Shown: positions 44,026-55,055 of the stretch, piece after piece
Layout of the letters: each line of letters begins with the position of its first letter
Numbering within the stretch: the stretch's first letter is position 1
Assembly: GCA_021399435.1 (NCBI GenBank)
Contig: JAJTUP010000045.1
Coordinates: 1-64,000 of the forward strand
Origin: Diaporthe sp. PMI_573
Lineage: Eukaryota > Ascomycota > Sordariomycetes > Diaporthales > Diaporthaceae
Direction: 5' to 3'
DNA: 64,000 nt
Translations under genes and position numbers: made by a program
The notes under the pieces: generated by a model
The model's input: the letters and a program-made list of their open reading frames with translations, nothing else
Told to the model about the DNA's origin: nothing
The model's database searches: none

Positions 44026-44879
44026 TTATTCCTTCCAGAAGCGATACGTACCTACAAAGTGCGCAACTACGCCGCAGAGGCTCATCCCACTAGTTGACGT
44101 CCATAAGTCGCAGCTTAGGTGGACCGCACTCCTACATTCCTTCAACTCAACCTTCAAACTCTCCCTGCGTGTTTCAAATGCAGCCATTATCCAACTGCTC
44201 AGCGTCGTCGCGGACGTAGGGAGAAGCCGCTCTAACTCAGGCCTCCCATACGAGAGTAAGTCACACGTATGTCCGGCAGTTGCGCTTCGAAAGCTCACGT
44301 CGTGAGCAACAACCCAGTCCAGATATACTGCTGCCTGTAGCCTTCCCCAGTAATAGGAGTCCGTAGTGGACCAAAGCTATTAGCCTTCTTACTTCGATCC
44401 CATGGGTTGGAAACCCGGATATGCTGAGGAACTTCGCCGTCCTCAGAAATGCCGTGTTTGTGCTTTAAATGGTAGGCGATCGCACTATTTCCGTTGTATT
44501 TAAATATTGTAGAACAGTCGCTGCCAGTCTCATGGCATCTCCGACAAAGCCAGTACTGCTCATTTTCTGACTCGATATTGGCACCGTGGTCCCAAATCCA
44601 GGACTTCTTTGTCTTGCCGGTTGTACGCTTGTGCTTCATATAGTAGTGCGCATCGCTTAGACGTTTGTTGTTGTACTGGAGAGCACCCCAGCGAATCGGG
44701 AAGGCACCATCGGCAAGAGGTCTCGGAGCTCGGACAGATGAAGGAGATGACAAGGGCCCAGTTGAAGGCGTGGTCGATTTCTTGGCAGAGGACTCGATTG
44801 ATGGTTGGATTGAGAGCTCCGTAAATTGGTCTGCTGAACGCGACGATGACGGCGTGGAGGAGAAGGACGGGGCCGACAT
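44026..44879 (-). pseudogene. hAT transposase N-terminal part, frameshifted
   Basis: It starts MSAPSFSSTPSSSRS (44879), a Ser/Thr-rich leader, followed by a BED zinc finger (YWLCRRCHETGSDC..YHLKHKHGI). At about 44330-44345 the frame shifts by one base. The next frame gives VAHDVSFRSATAGHTC, RLLPTSATTLSSWIM and the catalytic-core segment AVHLSCDLWTSTSGMSLCGVVAHFV. It stops at 44026, so the dimerisation half is absent. It is complementary to the C-terminal hAT pieces elsewhere but is not the same copy. Confidence 0.75.
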
Positions 44880-45169
44880 GGTGGTGTGTACTGCCGGAAA
44901 TTTTCCGTTGCGCGTACGTGTAGGGAGCGTTGCTATATGCAAAAAGAGATGCTGAGTCTAGATGGGAGGGCAAGTTGAAGTTCGAACGGAGGCCGCCAAA
45001 ACTCTCGCTAAGACGCGTTACGCGTCGCGCGTCTGGCACGTCGAACGGAATGGCTCGGGACGGCCAGGTCGGGACAATCAAATGACAGGGATTAATGCGC
45101 TAAGCAAGGGGTTGAGAGACGCGTCTCTGGGCTAGGATCTGAATAGGAAAAACTCGGTCTTTACATCGA

Positions 45170-45357
45170 GTTGAGATCCACTAATAGGTATCTGGGACGG
45201 TTTTAGAAAACCCCCCTCTAAATCCAACCGTTAACTAGTTAACTGACAAGCTTATAACGTCCCTAACGGTTGAAATGAGGAACTTATAACGTCCCTAACG
45301 GTTGGTATTACGTAAGCCGTTAACTGGTCCGTTATCCAAATGGTTAACTGACTATTG
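45170..45357. repeat. GTTAAC-rich repeats with two 22-bp direct copies
   Basis: CTTATAACGTCCCTAACGGT followed by TG occurs exactly at 45251-45272 and again at 45283-45304. GTTAACTAGTTAAC and other GTTAAC motifs surround them. Lying upstream of the hAT N-terminal frame, it is likely the left-end subterminal region of that hAT element. Confidence 0.5.
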
Positions 45358-45816
45358 GACACACTGTTGCCTTGTTTTAACCTTCTGGGCGAGATCCTTC
45401 CACTGGGGCTTCTGAAGCTCTTGCCGGCATATCTTCAGGTCATCCTTCCGTGCCGAGTGACCTTTGATATAGGGCTTTCCAGTAAGGGCGATATGTACCA
45501 CGTCACATCTCTCTGGTGGGTAAAAATGCTCTCGCCCACAGGGACAGCTTCCGCCACCCCCAGCTGTGGCAAAGCCGGCCCGGGATCTCGACGTGCCGCT
45601 GGCGGCGACGGCGAGGTTCTGATTCTGCACGGTTCTGAGGAAGAGATTCCCTATTTTCTCAACCGTGAGGATATCTTTCCCTTCTCCTTCTTGTATCCAC
45701 AATGAGGATTCCATCTGTTCAACCCATGGGGCTTGGATAATCCTCGCTGCCTTAAGGAAGTCGTAGACAGCGAGGTTCCCCTGAACAGGGATCCAGCTAG
45801 GATCTGACAGCAGCAA
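45352..45816 (-). pseudogene. Copia gag C-terminal fragment
   Basis: The peptide ends with a Cys/His knuckle typical of fungal Copia gag (GSCPCGREHFYPPERC) followed by GKPYIKGHSARKDDLKICRQ. The N-terminal part (WVEQMESSLWIQEGEGKD) is not diagnostic. It breaks off at 45352, where the GTTAAC-rich repeat region begins. It is not part of the plus-strand Copia element at 38.7 kb. Confidence 0.5.
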
Positions 45817-46158
45817 TTGAAAACTGATTTTTTATATTTTTAAGGATTTCTAAAAATATAAGTTGAAATCCTAGATTTTCGATCTAGAAACCAATATTCT
45901 GGTTTCAATACGCCATGTTGTAAGACTTAGTAACTTATTCTTACTTTATGCTATAATGTAGAGTAAATATAAATATAGGTCGGTGCTACTACCCTAAGAG
46001 TAGAGAATCAAATGTATATCCTCTTCTTGCGCCAAACACTTATAAATACTCATATCTCAATATAAATGCCAGAACAATCCACAAATTTATATCGGCTATA
46101 TCCTATCTTCAAACATCGTGTAAAACATTTCCTAATTATTTTACTTATCTGAAGTAAC
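45817..46158. other. AT-rich upstream region of the TPR gene
   Basis: Strongly AT-rich, with a small inverted motif near 45838-45880 (AAAAATATAAG and complements). No gene is seen; it presumably carries the promoter of the TPR gene. Confidence 0.3.
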
Positions 46159-47153
46159 ATGAATCCCTTTGACAATAATAACCAGCTTGGAATAAAGCTC
46201 TTTAGAAGGGGGCGATACGAAGAAGCAGAGCAAGTTTTCCATGAGATCCTCACACTCCTAGATCCCAAAGAACATGACAGACTCTCGATTGAGAACAATG
46301 TTGGCTCGATTTACCATAAGAAGAAGGAGTACGCTAAGGCAAAAGACTTACTCCATTCTACATTGCAGAAGATGCAGCGGCAAGATCATCCTCACACGTT
46401 AATCTGTAAAAGCAATCTAGCGTGGACCTGGGCAATGCTTGGCGACCTGGATAAGGCCCAAAAATTGTTCCTGGAGGTCTTAATATCTCTCATAAAAACA
46501 CATAGTCCTAAAGACCCTCTCATACTGAAAACGCAAGACATCCTTGCCTATCTATCCAAAACACAAGGAGGGATATCTCAAGAACATCCATGCTCAACTT
46601 GGAGGGCTCCCTTCGATAGTTGTTTCGGTGTTGTAAGTCAGGTCTTTTTAAACATGCCGGCGTATCTGACAAATTCACACTTCTACAGCTTATAACGACG
46701 CCTATATCTTCTTTCGACCCGGAAGATGGGACTCATACTGTGCCTGTTGAACTCAAGATACTCGGCGACATGTTTATGCTTCGAACTCAGACTTCCCATG
46801 GATACGCTGGCGTCTTAACTCACTCGAAACTCGTCACCGCACTGACACGATATTCGTTCAGAGTTGACGCCAAACTTATTATCTTGGAAGCTGACAACGT
46901 TGAGCGAACAAAATCCAGAACAAACAAGGCTGAAAAATCAGAGAAAGAATACAGCCTTCGCATTGCCATACACGGACTTCTCAAGGACAGAAAAGTGATC
47001 GGTGACGCGTTTTCAAAGGATGAATTATTTCTTCAGCACCCATTTGAAAGTGAGGTCTTAGCCGGTTCCGTGTATGATAACCCCCATTACCTGCTTCGGC
47101 CTGGAGCATCAATACCGAAGCCTTTGTGTGACGAGGTCATCAAGCAAATATGA
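46159..47153 (+). CDS. TPR-repeat protein, two exons, 312 aa
   Basis: Exon 1 is 46159-46632 and exon 2 is 46689-47153. The intron (GTAAGT..CTACAG, 56 nt, branch TCTGAC) joins in phase 0. Exon 1 has three TPR-like helix pairs (GIKLFRRGRYEEAEQVFHEI, NNVGSIYHKKKEYAKAKDLL, NLAWTWAMLGDLDKAQKLFL). Exon 2 has a globular region (VPVELKILGDMFMLRTQT, YSLRIAIHGLLKDRKVIGDA) ending FLQHPFES..YDNPHYLLRPG. The last block resembles, from memory, the region before the SNF2 helicase core of some fungal proteins. No helicase follows, so this may be a shortened relative. The TPR part suggests protein binding. Confidence 0.5.
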
Positions 47154-49180
47154 ATCTTTCGTTAATCTTAGAATCAAATATTGCTGGCGCCTAGGGGTGC
47201 AGGTTCTTCCACGAAACTCACATCCCTTCGTCATCTACCCCTGTCTACCTATTTGAAGCTTATAGATGCTGAGTATCAAGTACCCAAAGACGGTATACCT
47301 CTAAGCCAACTCGCCCACAGGAATAGTAGACTTGTTTGGAAATATACGACTAAGATCTCACCATTTACGTGTCCCTCGTAACAAGTAATAATGAGGAGGG
47401 CGAGAATAGGGAAGGGAAAGACGTGATTTGGATCTTAGGAAGAAGTGAATGGGCCAGATGGAAGGGCGGGTCTTCTGAAATAGCGATTGAAGAAATTTGG
47501 GTTTCATCTGGCACATTCGTTTCACAATTCATAAATAAGATGTCTTCGTGGGGGAGGGTGAGTTTGCGTATTATTTAATTAGATTACTGTTAATAAAAGA
47601 TTCTGTTTTGCTAATTGAAAGATTATGTATAGATATACAAAAAATGACCGGATCTAGCTTTAACACTGTTATAGTGCCCTACAGACAACAGCGGTTTCCC
47701 AGTTGGATATCGGTATAATGATTAGATGAGGGTTACGGATGGGTGGGAGAAACCGGCAGGCGCCTCCACCTTGGTTCCAGATAAGGCCTGGGCGCTACAC
47801 TATGGCTACCCGGAGCCAGCCAGCGTCCGCCCACCCAGCATTTCACTTTCCGCCCACCCAGTCTAGTTATTTAAAGCTAAAGATAGTGGGTCTGAAGGGC
47901 GAATTTTCCGGCCTCGCCATTCTTGCACCAGAGCCAACCCACGCGTGCCCGCGGGTGAGACAATGTCGGAGGGACTGTGAGGAGGGCTGACAGAAGCCCA
48001 CTCAAATTCAATACAAAGTTGTCCAGACCACTCACACACTGTCCCAATTCGCCTCAGGCACCCTACTGCGACCCCGCCACATGAAACCTATTGCTGAAGG
48101 CACTATCCTTCAGAAATATGATTAATGATCTCGGGTATAACGAAGTAGGCCTTTATATCTTGCACGTATAAATGCCAATACGCTTGGCACATGTCCGGGC
48201 ATCGAAGGGCAATCACAGGACGTTAGTATGCAGCCGAGGGCGGCGAGGGCGCCAAAGAAACGCAGGACGAGATCGTCGCCGTGATGCCCGGCTTTGTTGA
48301 CTTATTTCGTCCCATTAAATCACATTTCGAGGCGCATCAAGACGACGCCGTAGTAGAGACCTGGAACGAGGATTACGCATTTAGACTGCATTTCAACGAA
48401 GTGGACGCCAGTGGGGCTTGCAGACAAGTCGGAATCGTCCTGCGGCCCGTGATGAACTGGATATCCCTCACTATCCCTCTCACGGCGGACAGATCAGGAT
48501 CTGGGTATCTAAGAAGATGAGGGTTGACATCTCGTCGAACTTGCGTTTTCCAGACGTCCGCTGGCCAGTTCCCTCTGCTTGGCGCCCAGTATTTTCTTCC
48601 AGGTCTTCGAGTTTGGAATCACAAGTCTTTCCGTACTCTTCCAAGCTAGCTCTGTACTCCTCTTCCTCCTATTGCATTGCAGTTTTATATCTTTCTGCTT
48701 ACTTCTTCAACTTCGTCTCGTATATTTCTCCCTGCTCTTTCAGGCTCCGGGAGAAAGGTTCCTCGAGCTTGCCAAGCTGCTCCGCGAGAATCCTGCTGTG
48801 GTAGAAATAAACCATTTGCCATTACTTCCTTCCTGCTAATCATATAAAGCTCATGGTGACAATATACGCCCCGAGATCGGCTCTGATCCGCTCTCCACAA
48901 TGTCGGCCCCAGCATAAACCAATAAGATTCCACCGAAATATGAAGGATTTCTCGTTATGGGGTAGGAGGAGATTCAGCGCACAAAGTTTCAAGGTTGAGA
49001 ACTATGCAGGAGAAAAGGGAAGGCAAGGTAGATGAATTGGCAGGTTTCGAAAGTTGAATTTCGAATGGAAAAGCCGTTGAGTTTCATTAAATCAAGAATC
49101 GCATAGGAACGATGGAGGGGAACTTTTTGGGAGTCGAAAATATAAAACACGCATTGCATTCAAATGAGCAGGTAAAATGA
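47154..49180. other. no convincing gene
   Basis: Several short plus frames (47181-47381, 47369-47578, 47739-47990, 48281-48520, 48579-48839) have no recognisable domain and no consistent splice links. 47181-47578 could be decayed continuation of the TPR gene. 48281-48520 is a compact acidic peptide of unknown kind. Confidence 0.3.
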
Positions 49181-49266
49181 AATGAGTGAAGTGAAAATGT
49201 TTGGGAGGGGCCACGTTCATATCATATCCTCCACCAGGTCGAAAGCTGGCAAGGTTGAGAACAACA

Positions 49267-51572
49267 TCAATCGTGAGGGATTTTTCTTGCTGGAATGTCG
49301 ATGTACCAGTTTCGTTGTCGAGCTTTGGTTTGTTCAGTATATTCAGTATGTTGAGCTCGAGTTAGAGGTTGGGGTGCTGTATCGTTTGGTTCATCAATAT
49401 TAAGGGACTCATGGTCTGAGGATTCACCGTCGAAGAGTTGAAGGTTTTGGGGCTTGGTGTCGTTGTCCGTTTGATATAATTGAGGTTGGTCAGACAGGAA
49501 ATCATGTTGAGGTACCGAAAAAGGGTCTTGTTGCAAATTGTTATGGTCAGAATGTAGTGCAGGGCGGTTGAGTTTTTGTCGAAGGGATTCATCAGTTTGA
49601 AGTTCTTGGTCATCCTCCCATGGCATTGGTACAGCCGGCACCCACATGTTCAGCTCATCATGCTTGACAAAAAGCTTGAGATTTCTTGCTGCAAATGTCC
49701 CTCGCAGTATTGCTCCATCAGAGGTTCGCAGACGGTATGCATTGTTTTTCAATGCCTGTTCAACCACAAAAGGACCTCTCCATCGGTAAGCCATTTTGGC
49801 TTTGGTTGAGTGGTCCATTCTTCTGACATGGTCGTAGACAAGGACTGTGTCTCCCGGTTTGAGGTGTTGATTTCGTCGGTACGAAGCATCTTTTTGTCCT
49901 TGAGCTTGTTGTTGTCTGAACAGCCTGACTGATTGAATGGCTTTGTCGACGTCCGTCGCCTTGTTGGCAATCATGTCAAACCTGAATTGCAAGGCTTGTT
50001 CCGGAGTGTGATTTGGGTCCCATGCCAGGATTCGCCATGTTGGGATCTCGGTTTCGATTGTAATTATCGGTTCCCATCCATAGATGAGATAAAAGGGTGT
50101 GCAGCCATGGGAACGTCGAACCGAGGTTCTATCGGCAAAGATAACCACCTTAAGGTACCTGACCCAGTCATAGCCTTGGTCTGAGAGTTTGGCGAGAGAT
50201 CGAGCAATGCTGTAATGGCCGCCTTCCACAAGTCCTTGAGCTCTTGGATTGTACGGAGATACCTGAACAAGCAGAACACCAGTCGATTTGACAAAAGCAG
50301 CAAAGTCTGACTTGTTTTCAGGTCCATTGTCTGTGGACACCTTGAGAGGGCATCCATACTGAAGGAGAATTTCTTCAACAAAGAATTTCTTCAGAGCCTT
50401 AGCGGTCGCATTCCGTAAGGGCCTAGCGATAACATATCCTGTCAGATCACATCGGGCCTCCACCAGGTAATTATAACCACGGCATGGTTGCATGTGTTGA
50501 ACGTCGATGCGAACAGTATGAAACGGTAAGCCAGGAGTCGTTGGGGTAATGCCTTGACTGTATGTCTTCGGATCGTACTGAGCACATAGAAGACACCCTG
50601 AGATGGCCTTTTTGACGTCGCGGTACAGGCCTTTCCAGTAATACAAGCCCCGGATTCTGGCTATTGTGGAGTCACGCCCCTTGTGACCAAAGTTGGCATG
50701 ACATTTTCGGATCACCCGGCGCCGCAGCTGAGGGTCGTCGACAACTCGTCGTCTGGGCAGTCGTCCTTCCTCTCGTCTCCATAGAAGTCCTCCGAGAACC
50801 TGGTACTTGAGAGCTTCTGCTTTGAATCGCACCGCCCAGCTTGGGCTGAGATGGTGTGGGACAATTCCATGGAGGAGGAAATTCGCATATTGATTTGAAG
50901 TTGTTGTCCATTCAAACCGGTCGTCCAGGAGTGGTTTTCCAATCTGTTCAGCGTCCAAAGAATTGATCTGGGCATCACACCAGTCATCTAGATCTCCATC
51001 TGGGTCAATATTTGGTTGGGTTGAATTTGGTGGCCGAGAAAGAGCGTCTGCCACAGGATTCTTGGTTCCGGGGATATGGCGTATTTTGAAGTCGAAAAGT
51101 TTGATCACCGTTATCCAACGAGTGATCAGTGCGCCTGGAACATCTGACATTCCTCCATTGATCTGGTCCACCAATACTCTTGCATCTGTTTCCAAAACAA
51201 ATCGGCACCCAAAAGACAATTTCTCATCCTCCGCACAGCACAAAGAACACCTCGACATTCTCTCTTCGTCGCGTCATACCTTGATTCCGCGGCTGTCCAG
51301 ACGCCGCTCTCAAATCTCGCTGGTTTCCTGTGGCCGAGAACATCCTGCATGAGGGTAGCGCCCCATCCAATAAGGCTTGCATCTACCATCAAAACAATCT
51401 CTCCCGCTGACACGCTTAGAACGTAATAGTGAGAAGGCGTAGAAGACCGACGAAAGTATTGATTGAACCCATCGCTATGATCCTCAGGTTGAGGGGCAAT
51501 GTGACAGATAGCGACGACGTGATTGTATGGCGAACCCATAGTGTTTTTTAATTTAGGCACATGGGGCGGCAT
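49267..51572 (-). pseudogene. Gypsy RNase H-integrase remnant, frameshifted
   Basis: The upstream frame (51572-51220) has RNase H features (VLMVDASLIGWGATLMQ, YDATKRECRGVLCAVRRMR). Near 51205-51215 a single base is missing and the reading continues in the next frame (CRFVLETDARVLVDQINGG, IRHIPGTKNPVADALSR). The integrase has the HHCC zinc domain (HANFGHKGRDS..CLLCAQ) and a full acidic triad (IDVQHMQ, STDNGPENKSD, GLVEGGHYS). A C-terminal GPF-like part follows (YRWRGPFVVEQAL). No chromodomain is seen. Protease and reverse transcriptase are absent beyond 51.57 kb, so the element is both truncated and shifted. No long terminal repeat was recognised. Confidence 0.8.
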
Positions 51573-51929
51573 GATTAGTCATGAGAAGGTACGCGGCATC
51601 CAATTGAGGGTACGCGAATATATCTGGATTCAGACCCTCGGATGGTTCCATGAGGCTTTTCTCTGCTTCCTCAACCCTGCCAGATTCTTGCTGGATGCAG
51701 GACAAGCAGTACCACGCCAATCGCATAGCCATTTGTCCCTTCGTAGAAATCGACTCCTTGCAGGTTAAGGCTCGGAACTACGTCTCCGCCGTGTTGAAGT
51801 TATCGCACAGGCCTGGGTCGAGGAAAAGGTCCCGGTTTAGCTCTAGCTATCATTCGCAAACGACGGGCTGTTCTGCGAGTGGGCATACGTCGTCGATCTT
51901 GACGCAGAGGTGCTGGAAGTCTTTGGCGG

Positions 51930-52389
51930 TTTTACACCGCCTTTTGCAATTCTGTTTCTGCGGGTCCGCCCTCCTCAACACCGTACGACAGCGGTGACTC
52001 ATAAATGTTGTAACTCTGCTCTGTGTTATAGCTTGACTCAGACGGTAAGGGAAGGTAGGAAGATTGTAGCCGGAACCCTTTTTCGAGCAGATGGAGTATG
52101 ATACAAGCATGTCTCGTAGGATCAAGACCAACATAACCATGAGACCTAGGCAAAGAGGGCTGGTTGAGTTCGAAAGACACCTTCGCGAGGGATATTGTGG
52201 GCGTGCAGTTGGGATTACCCTCCAAATATTGGTTGGGGTACTGTCACTGAGATTAGCCCAGATGCTGGCGATGCCATGGTTATCGGAAAATGCTATAAGT
52301 GGAGGGTTTTGAAGCGATGTCAGTGTGACGCGGATGCCAGCTACTGGAAACCCCTCGCTATCAAGAACTCGGCAGAGTATGGAGGCCAT
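51930..52389 (-). pseudogene. possible transthyretin-like / hydroxyisourate hydrolase remnant
   Basis: The frame starts MASILCRVLDSEGFPVAGIR and continues VTLTSLQNPPLIAFSDNHGI. This resembles the first two strands of transthyretin-like hydroxyisourate hydrolases (VLDS..G.PAAGVRV). After about 55 residues the reading seems to pass to another frame (ISLAKVSFELNQPSL), and the diagnostic C-terminal motif is not seen. The family call is tentative and the gene looks broken. Confidence 0.3.
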
Positions 52390-52756
52390 GGTGTATAGTC
52401 TTGTGAGTTAGGTTCTCCAGAAGAATTTAAAAAGTAAGGACAACTAGGATGTTTCGGTCTTGGATAACAATGTTTTCAAAGTGACTAGCAACAGAATTAT
52501 AAACGATGAGTCGAATAAGATGGCTTTATAGTTGAATGCTATCTTTGGAAACGGGATTTTGACTGACTAACACTTTGTCTCACTTTTGAACCCAAACTTT
52601 CAAAGTATAAATCGGCTGTTGTGCATAGACCATAAGTACTTCCTGTGACTGGCCAGGAATCAATGTAAAATGACGGCGCAAGTGGTACATACTGTACAGT
52701 AGTAGTGCAGATACCACGTATTCATAACGGAAAGTACTTTGTCTTTTTCAATCAAC

Positions 52757-52781
52757 TGTCCGGCTGGGTGTCCAACTACGT
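52757..52781. repeat. solo pogo/MITE-type terminal repeat
   Basis: CCGGCTGGGTGTCCAACTACGT ends at 52781 and is followed by TATA. This is the right terminus of the same family as the MITE at 28938-29369 and the pogo element at 60662-62986. No left partner was found, so it is a relic, sitting in a gag frame. Confidence 0.6.
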
Positions 52782-53275
52782 TATAGAGAAGGAGATCATT
52801 TTCTTTTACGTCTATGCGCAACTCGGACCAAAAATAAAAGCACAAGTGCTGAGCACATTGAATATAGCCTATATCACTGGTACCTACGATCACCAACAAC
52901 TATTAGACCATTTAAAAAGCTTGCGGGCGGGGCTGGAAAAAAGCCAGGAACCATCCAACCGTAGCTTTGAACTGGAGATGGGTGCAAACGAGTCATTTGT
53001 GGATTACTTTACCAAAGTCCAGAAGTTGCTTTCCCAGGGCGAGGCAGCAAACTGGGATGATCAAGAAAAGATGAAGTAAGCGCAATTGGGCAGCTGCTCA
53101 AGGTTCAGCTCGAACCCCCCAAGACATACTCGGGAATGGTGAGCGCCTGCGTTTGGCTGGATTCAATGTCTCGGGATGCGATTGGCAAATTGGGCAGGTC
53201 AGAGGATATAAGTGAAGGGATACTGTCGGAAGATGAAGATGACCAGGGGGCGAAGCGATTCTCGTTGTATCTTTA
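52782..53275 (+). pseudogene. Gypsy gag fragment
   Basis: The peptide YAQLGPKIKAQVLSTLNIAY, TYDHQQLLDHLKSL and FVDYFTKVQKLLSQGEAANW has the pattern of fungal Gypsy gag. After the stop at 53079 a shifted frame continues LKVQLEPPKTYSGMVSACVW, also gag-like. It therefore carries a frameshift of its own. The left side is cut by the solo terminal repeat. It may belong to the Gypsy remnant at 49.3-51.6 kb, though on the opposite strand. Confidence 0.6.
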
Positions 53276-54015
53276 CTGATTTCTAACATAATACCGTACT
53301 TGCTGACTATTGACACTGTTAATCGAAAGTCTGGCCTACTTTCTCTGCTGAATATGGTTCTTGTATCGCTCGGAGGTAGACGCAACCTCATCACAGAGTA
53401 CTTGGAATTGCCTGTATCGATAAACAATATGATCCACCGCTGGACTGGGTGCATCGCAACAGGACACGCAATAGTCCATATGATTTCCCTCCTCCGAGAC
53501 GGAGTGGGACAGGGGTCGCCTCAGAAATCGATTTCTGGTTATATTGCAAGTTACTCAATCGATCAGACAACGCATGGGTGCTAAATTTATGCCAATAGTC
53601 AACCGGTTGCTTGTCACTGATGGTGATCACCACTATCCCGTTCCTCCGTATTCCCTCGATACCAGGTGGGCCAAAAGTTCATGTCTTGCTTGCCGTAGCA
53701 TGCCTTTGTGGTTTGCTATGGCATGTGGTAATCCCAGATGTGCGAACGTATTCGAGTGGTACTGCCATTGTCGCCGCCTGTATTTGGTTTGTATCGTTTA
53801 TTCACAAAGTAATTGCAGTACTCTTTACCACTAGCAGCATTATACAGCCAAAGTCAGATAACAGCCAGGTAACTCGACTTATGGTTGATCCGGACCGGCC
53901 ACTTCATATCATGCCGGGAGATTACTTTATTATTTTCTTACCGGGAACCTTCCTTCGCTATAATCTCCGCAGAAGCTATCCCGCCATCGCGGTACCGAAG
54001 TTGAACAACCTAAAG

Positions 54016-54105
54016 GAAGATGAGAAACCGGAGGAAGATGAGAAACCGGAGGAAGATGAGAAACCGGAGGAAGATGAGAAACCGGAGGAAGATGAGAAAC
54101 CGGAT
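54016..54105 (+). repeat. five tandem 18-bp units encoding EDEKPE
   Basis: Five copies of GAAGATGAGAAACCGGAG (the last ends in T) sit in a row inside the FAD-binding part of the ferric reductase frame. Each adds six acidic residues without changing frame. The units are nearly identical, so expansion is recent. Confidence 0.9.
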
Positions 54106-54505
54106 AAGCTTATGCTCTTTGTAGCTCAAGATTATACCCAAGACTTTCCAGTCAAGGTCTACGACCGAATACTGCTCCGTGGCCCATACACACAGGATCT
54201 CGATCTCCAGCGGCACGAGACGGTAGTTCTGATTGCTAGAGGACTCGGTATTGTTGATTTGTTGCCACTAGCTCTTACCCTCGCAGAACGCAGAGTCCAT
54301 GATATGAGGGCCAAAGGTTCAAAGGTTTCAATCAAAGAAACTGAAGGTTCTGGTCTATTCAGAGACCTGACGCGCAAGGTTGCTCTTTTTTGGTGGGTAA
54401 CCCAAAGTGAGCCAGAGGATTGGATTATTGACCAGCTGAAGAGACTGAGATCTTTGGATTCGAACAACGTAGGCACTGCTACCCGCCAAAACTATCGTTG
54501 ACGGT

Positions 54506-54573
54506 TGACTATACGTAGAATTCATTAAATGTTGATGGCTGACTATACGTAGAATTTATTAAATGTTCATGCT
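54506..54573. repeat. 34-bp tandem duplication
   Basis: TGACTATACGTAGAATTCAT.. at 54506-54539 is followed directly by a second copy at 54540-54573 with few changes. It lies between the stop and the C-terminal piece of the ferric reductase pseudogene and adds stops to the linker. Confidence 0.8.
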
Positions 54574-55055
54574 ATCTTTCCAATGTCAATAAATGGTCCT
54601 GAAGATTTGTTTGAACCTGGGGATCAGTATTGAAAGTGGCAAAATAGCATGCCAGATACAGGCGGAAATTATAAATCAATCAAAGGCTGGGCCCAAATCC
54701 ACACCCTCTCCCCAGGCCAAAGTATCAGTTGGTATGTCAACAAAGCCGTTTCCTCTCTTGTGGTAAGCAAATTCAATTCTAACACAACAAAAGTCTCTGG
54801 CGATAAATCATTTTTACGCGCGATGCGGCGGCTAGCGACCGACCTGATGGGGAAGGACCGCATAATCCGTTTTAAGATTCCGCAAATGCGGTTGGTGGAA
54901 ATAGATGGAAGCACTGAATTTGAGAAGAACCAGAACCAAAGCAAGGATCTAGAGAATGGGATAGGTAGCACGCAATCCTTGCAGTGGAGGAAGGAGTTCT
55001 CGCCATGTTTGAGAAACGTGTTTTTGTACGATATCGCGCTGCTTACTTCGTGAAG

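Larger units (their letters stand above)
53243..55053 (+). pseudogene. ferric reductase (FRE-type), decayed
   Basis: Part 1 has a hydrophobic helix (AILVVSLLISNIIPYLL), RKSGLLSLLNMVLVSLGGRR and MIHRWTGCIATGHAIVHM, typical of the haem-binding membrane domain. Part 2, in a different frame from about 53599, has two more helices, an FAD-binding-like region (HIMPGDYFIIFLPG, ILLRGPYTQDLDL) and an NAD(P)-binding-like region (ETVVLIARGLGIVDLLPLAL). After a stop at 54499-54501 the same frame resumes at 54649 with the C-terminal strand (SGDKSFLRAMRRLATDLMG). Family members move electrons from NADPH through FAD and haem to extracellular ferric iron. The frame change near 53550 finds no in-phase intron, so at least two lesions are present. 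Confidence 0.65.
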
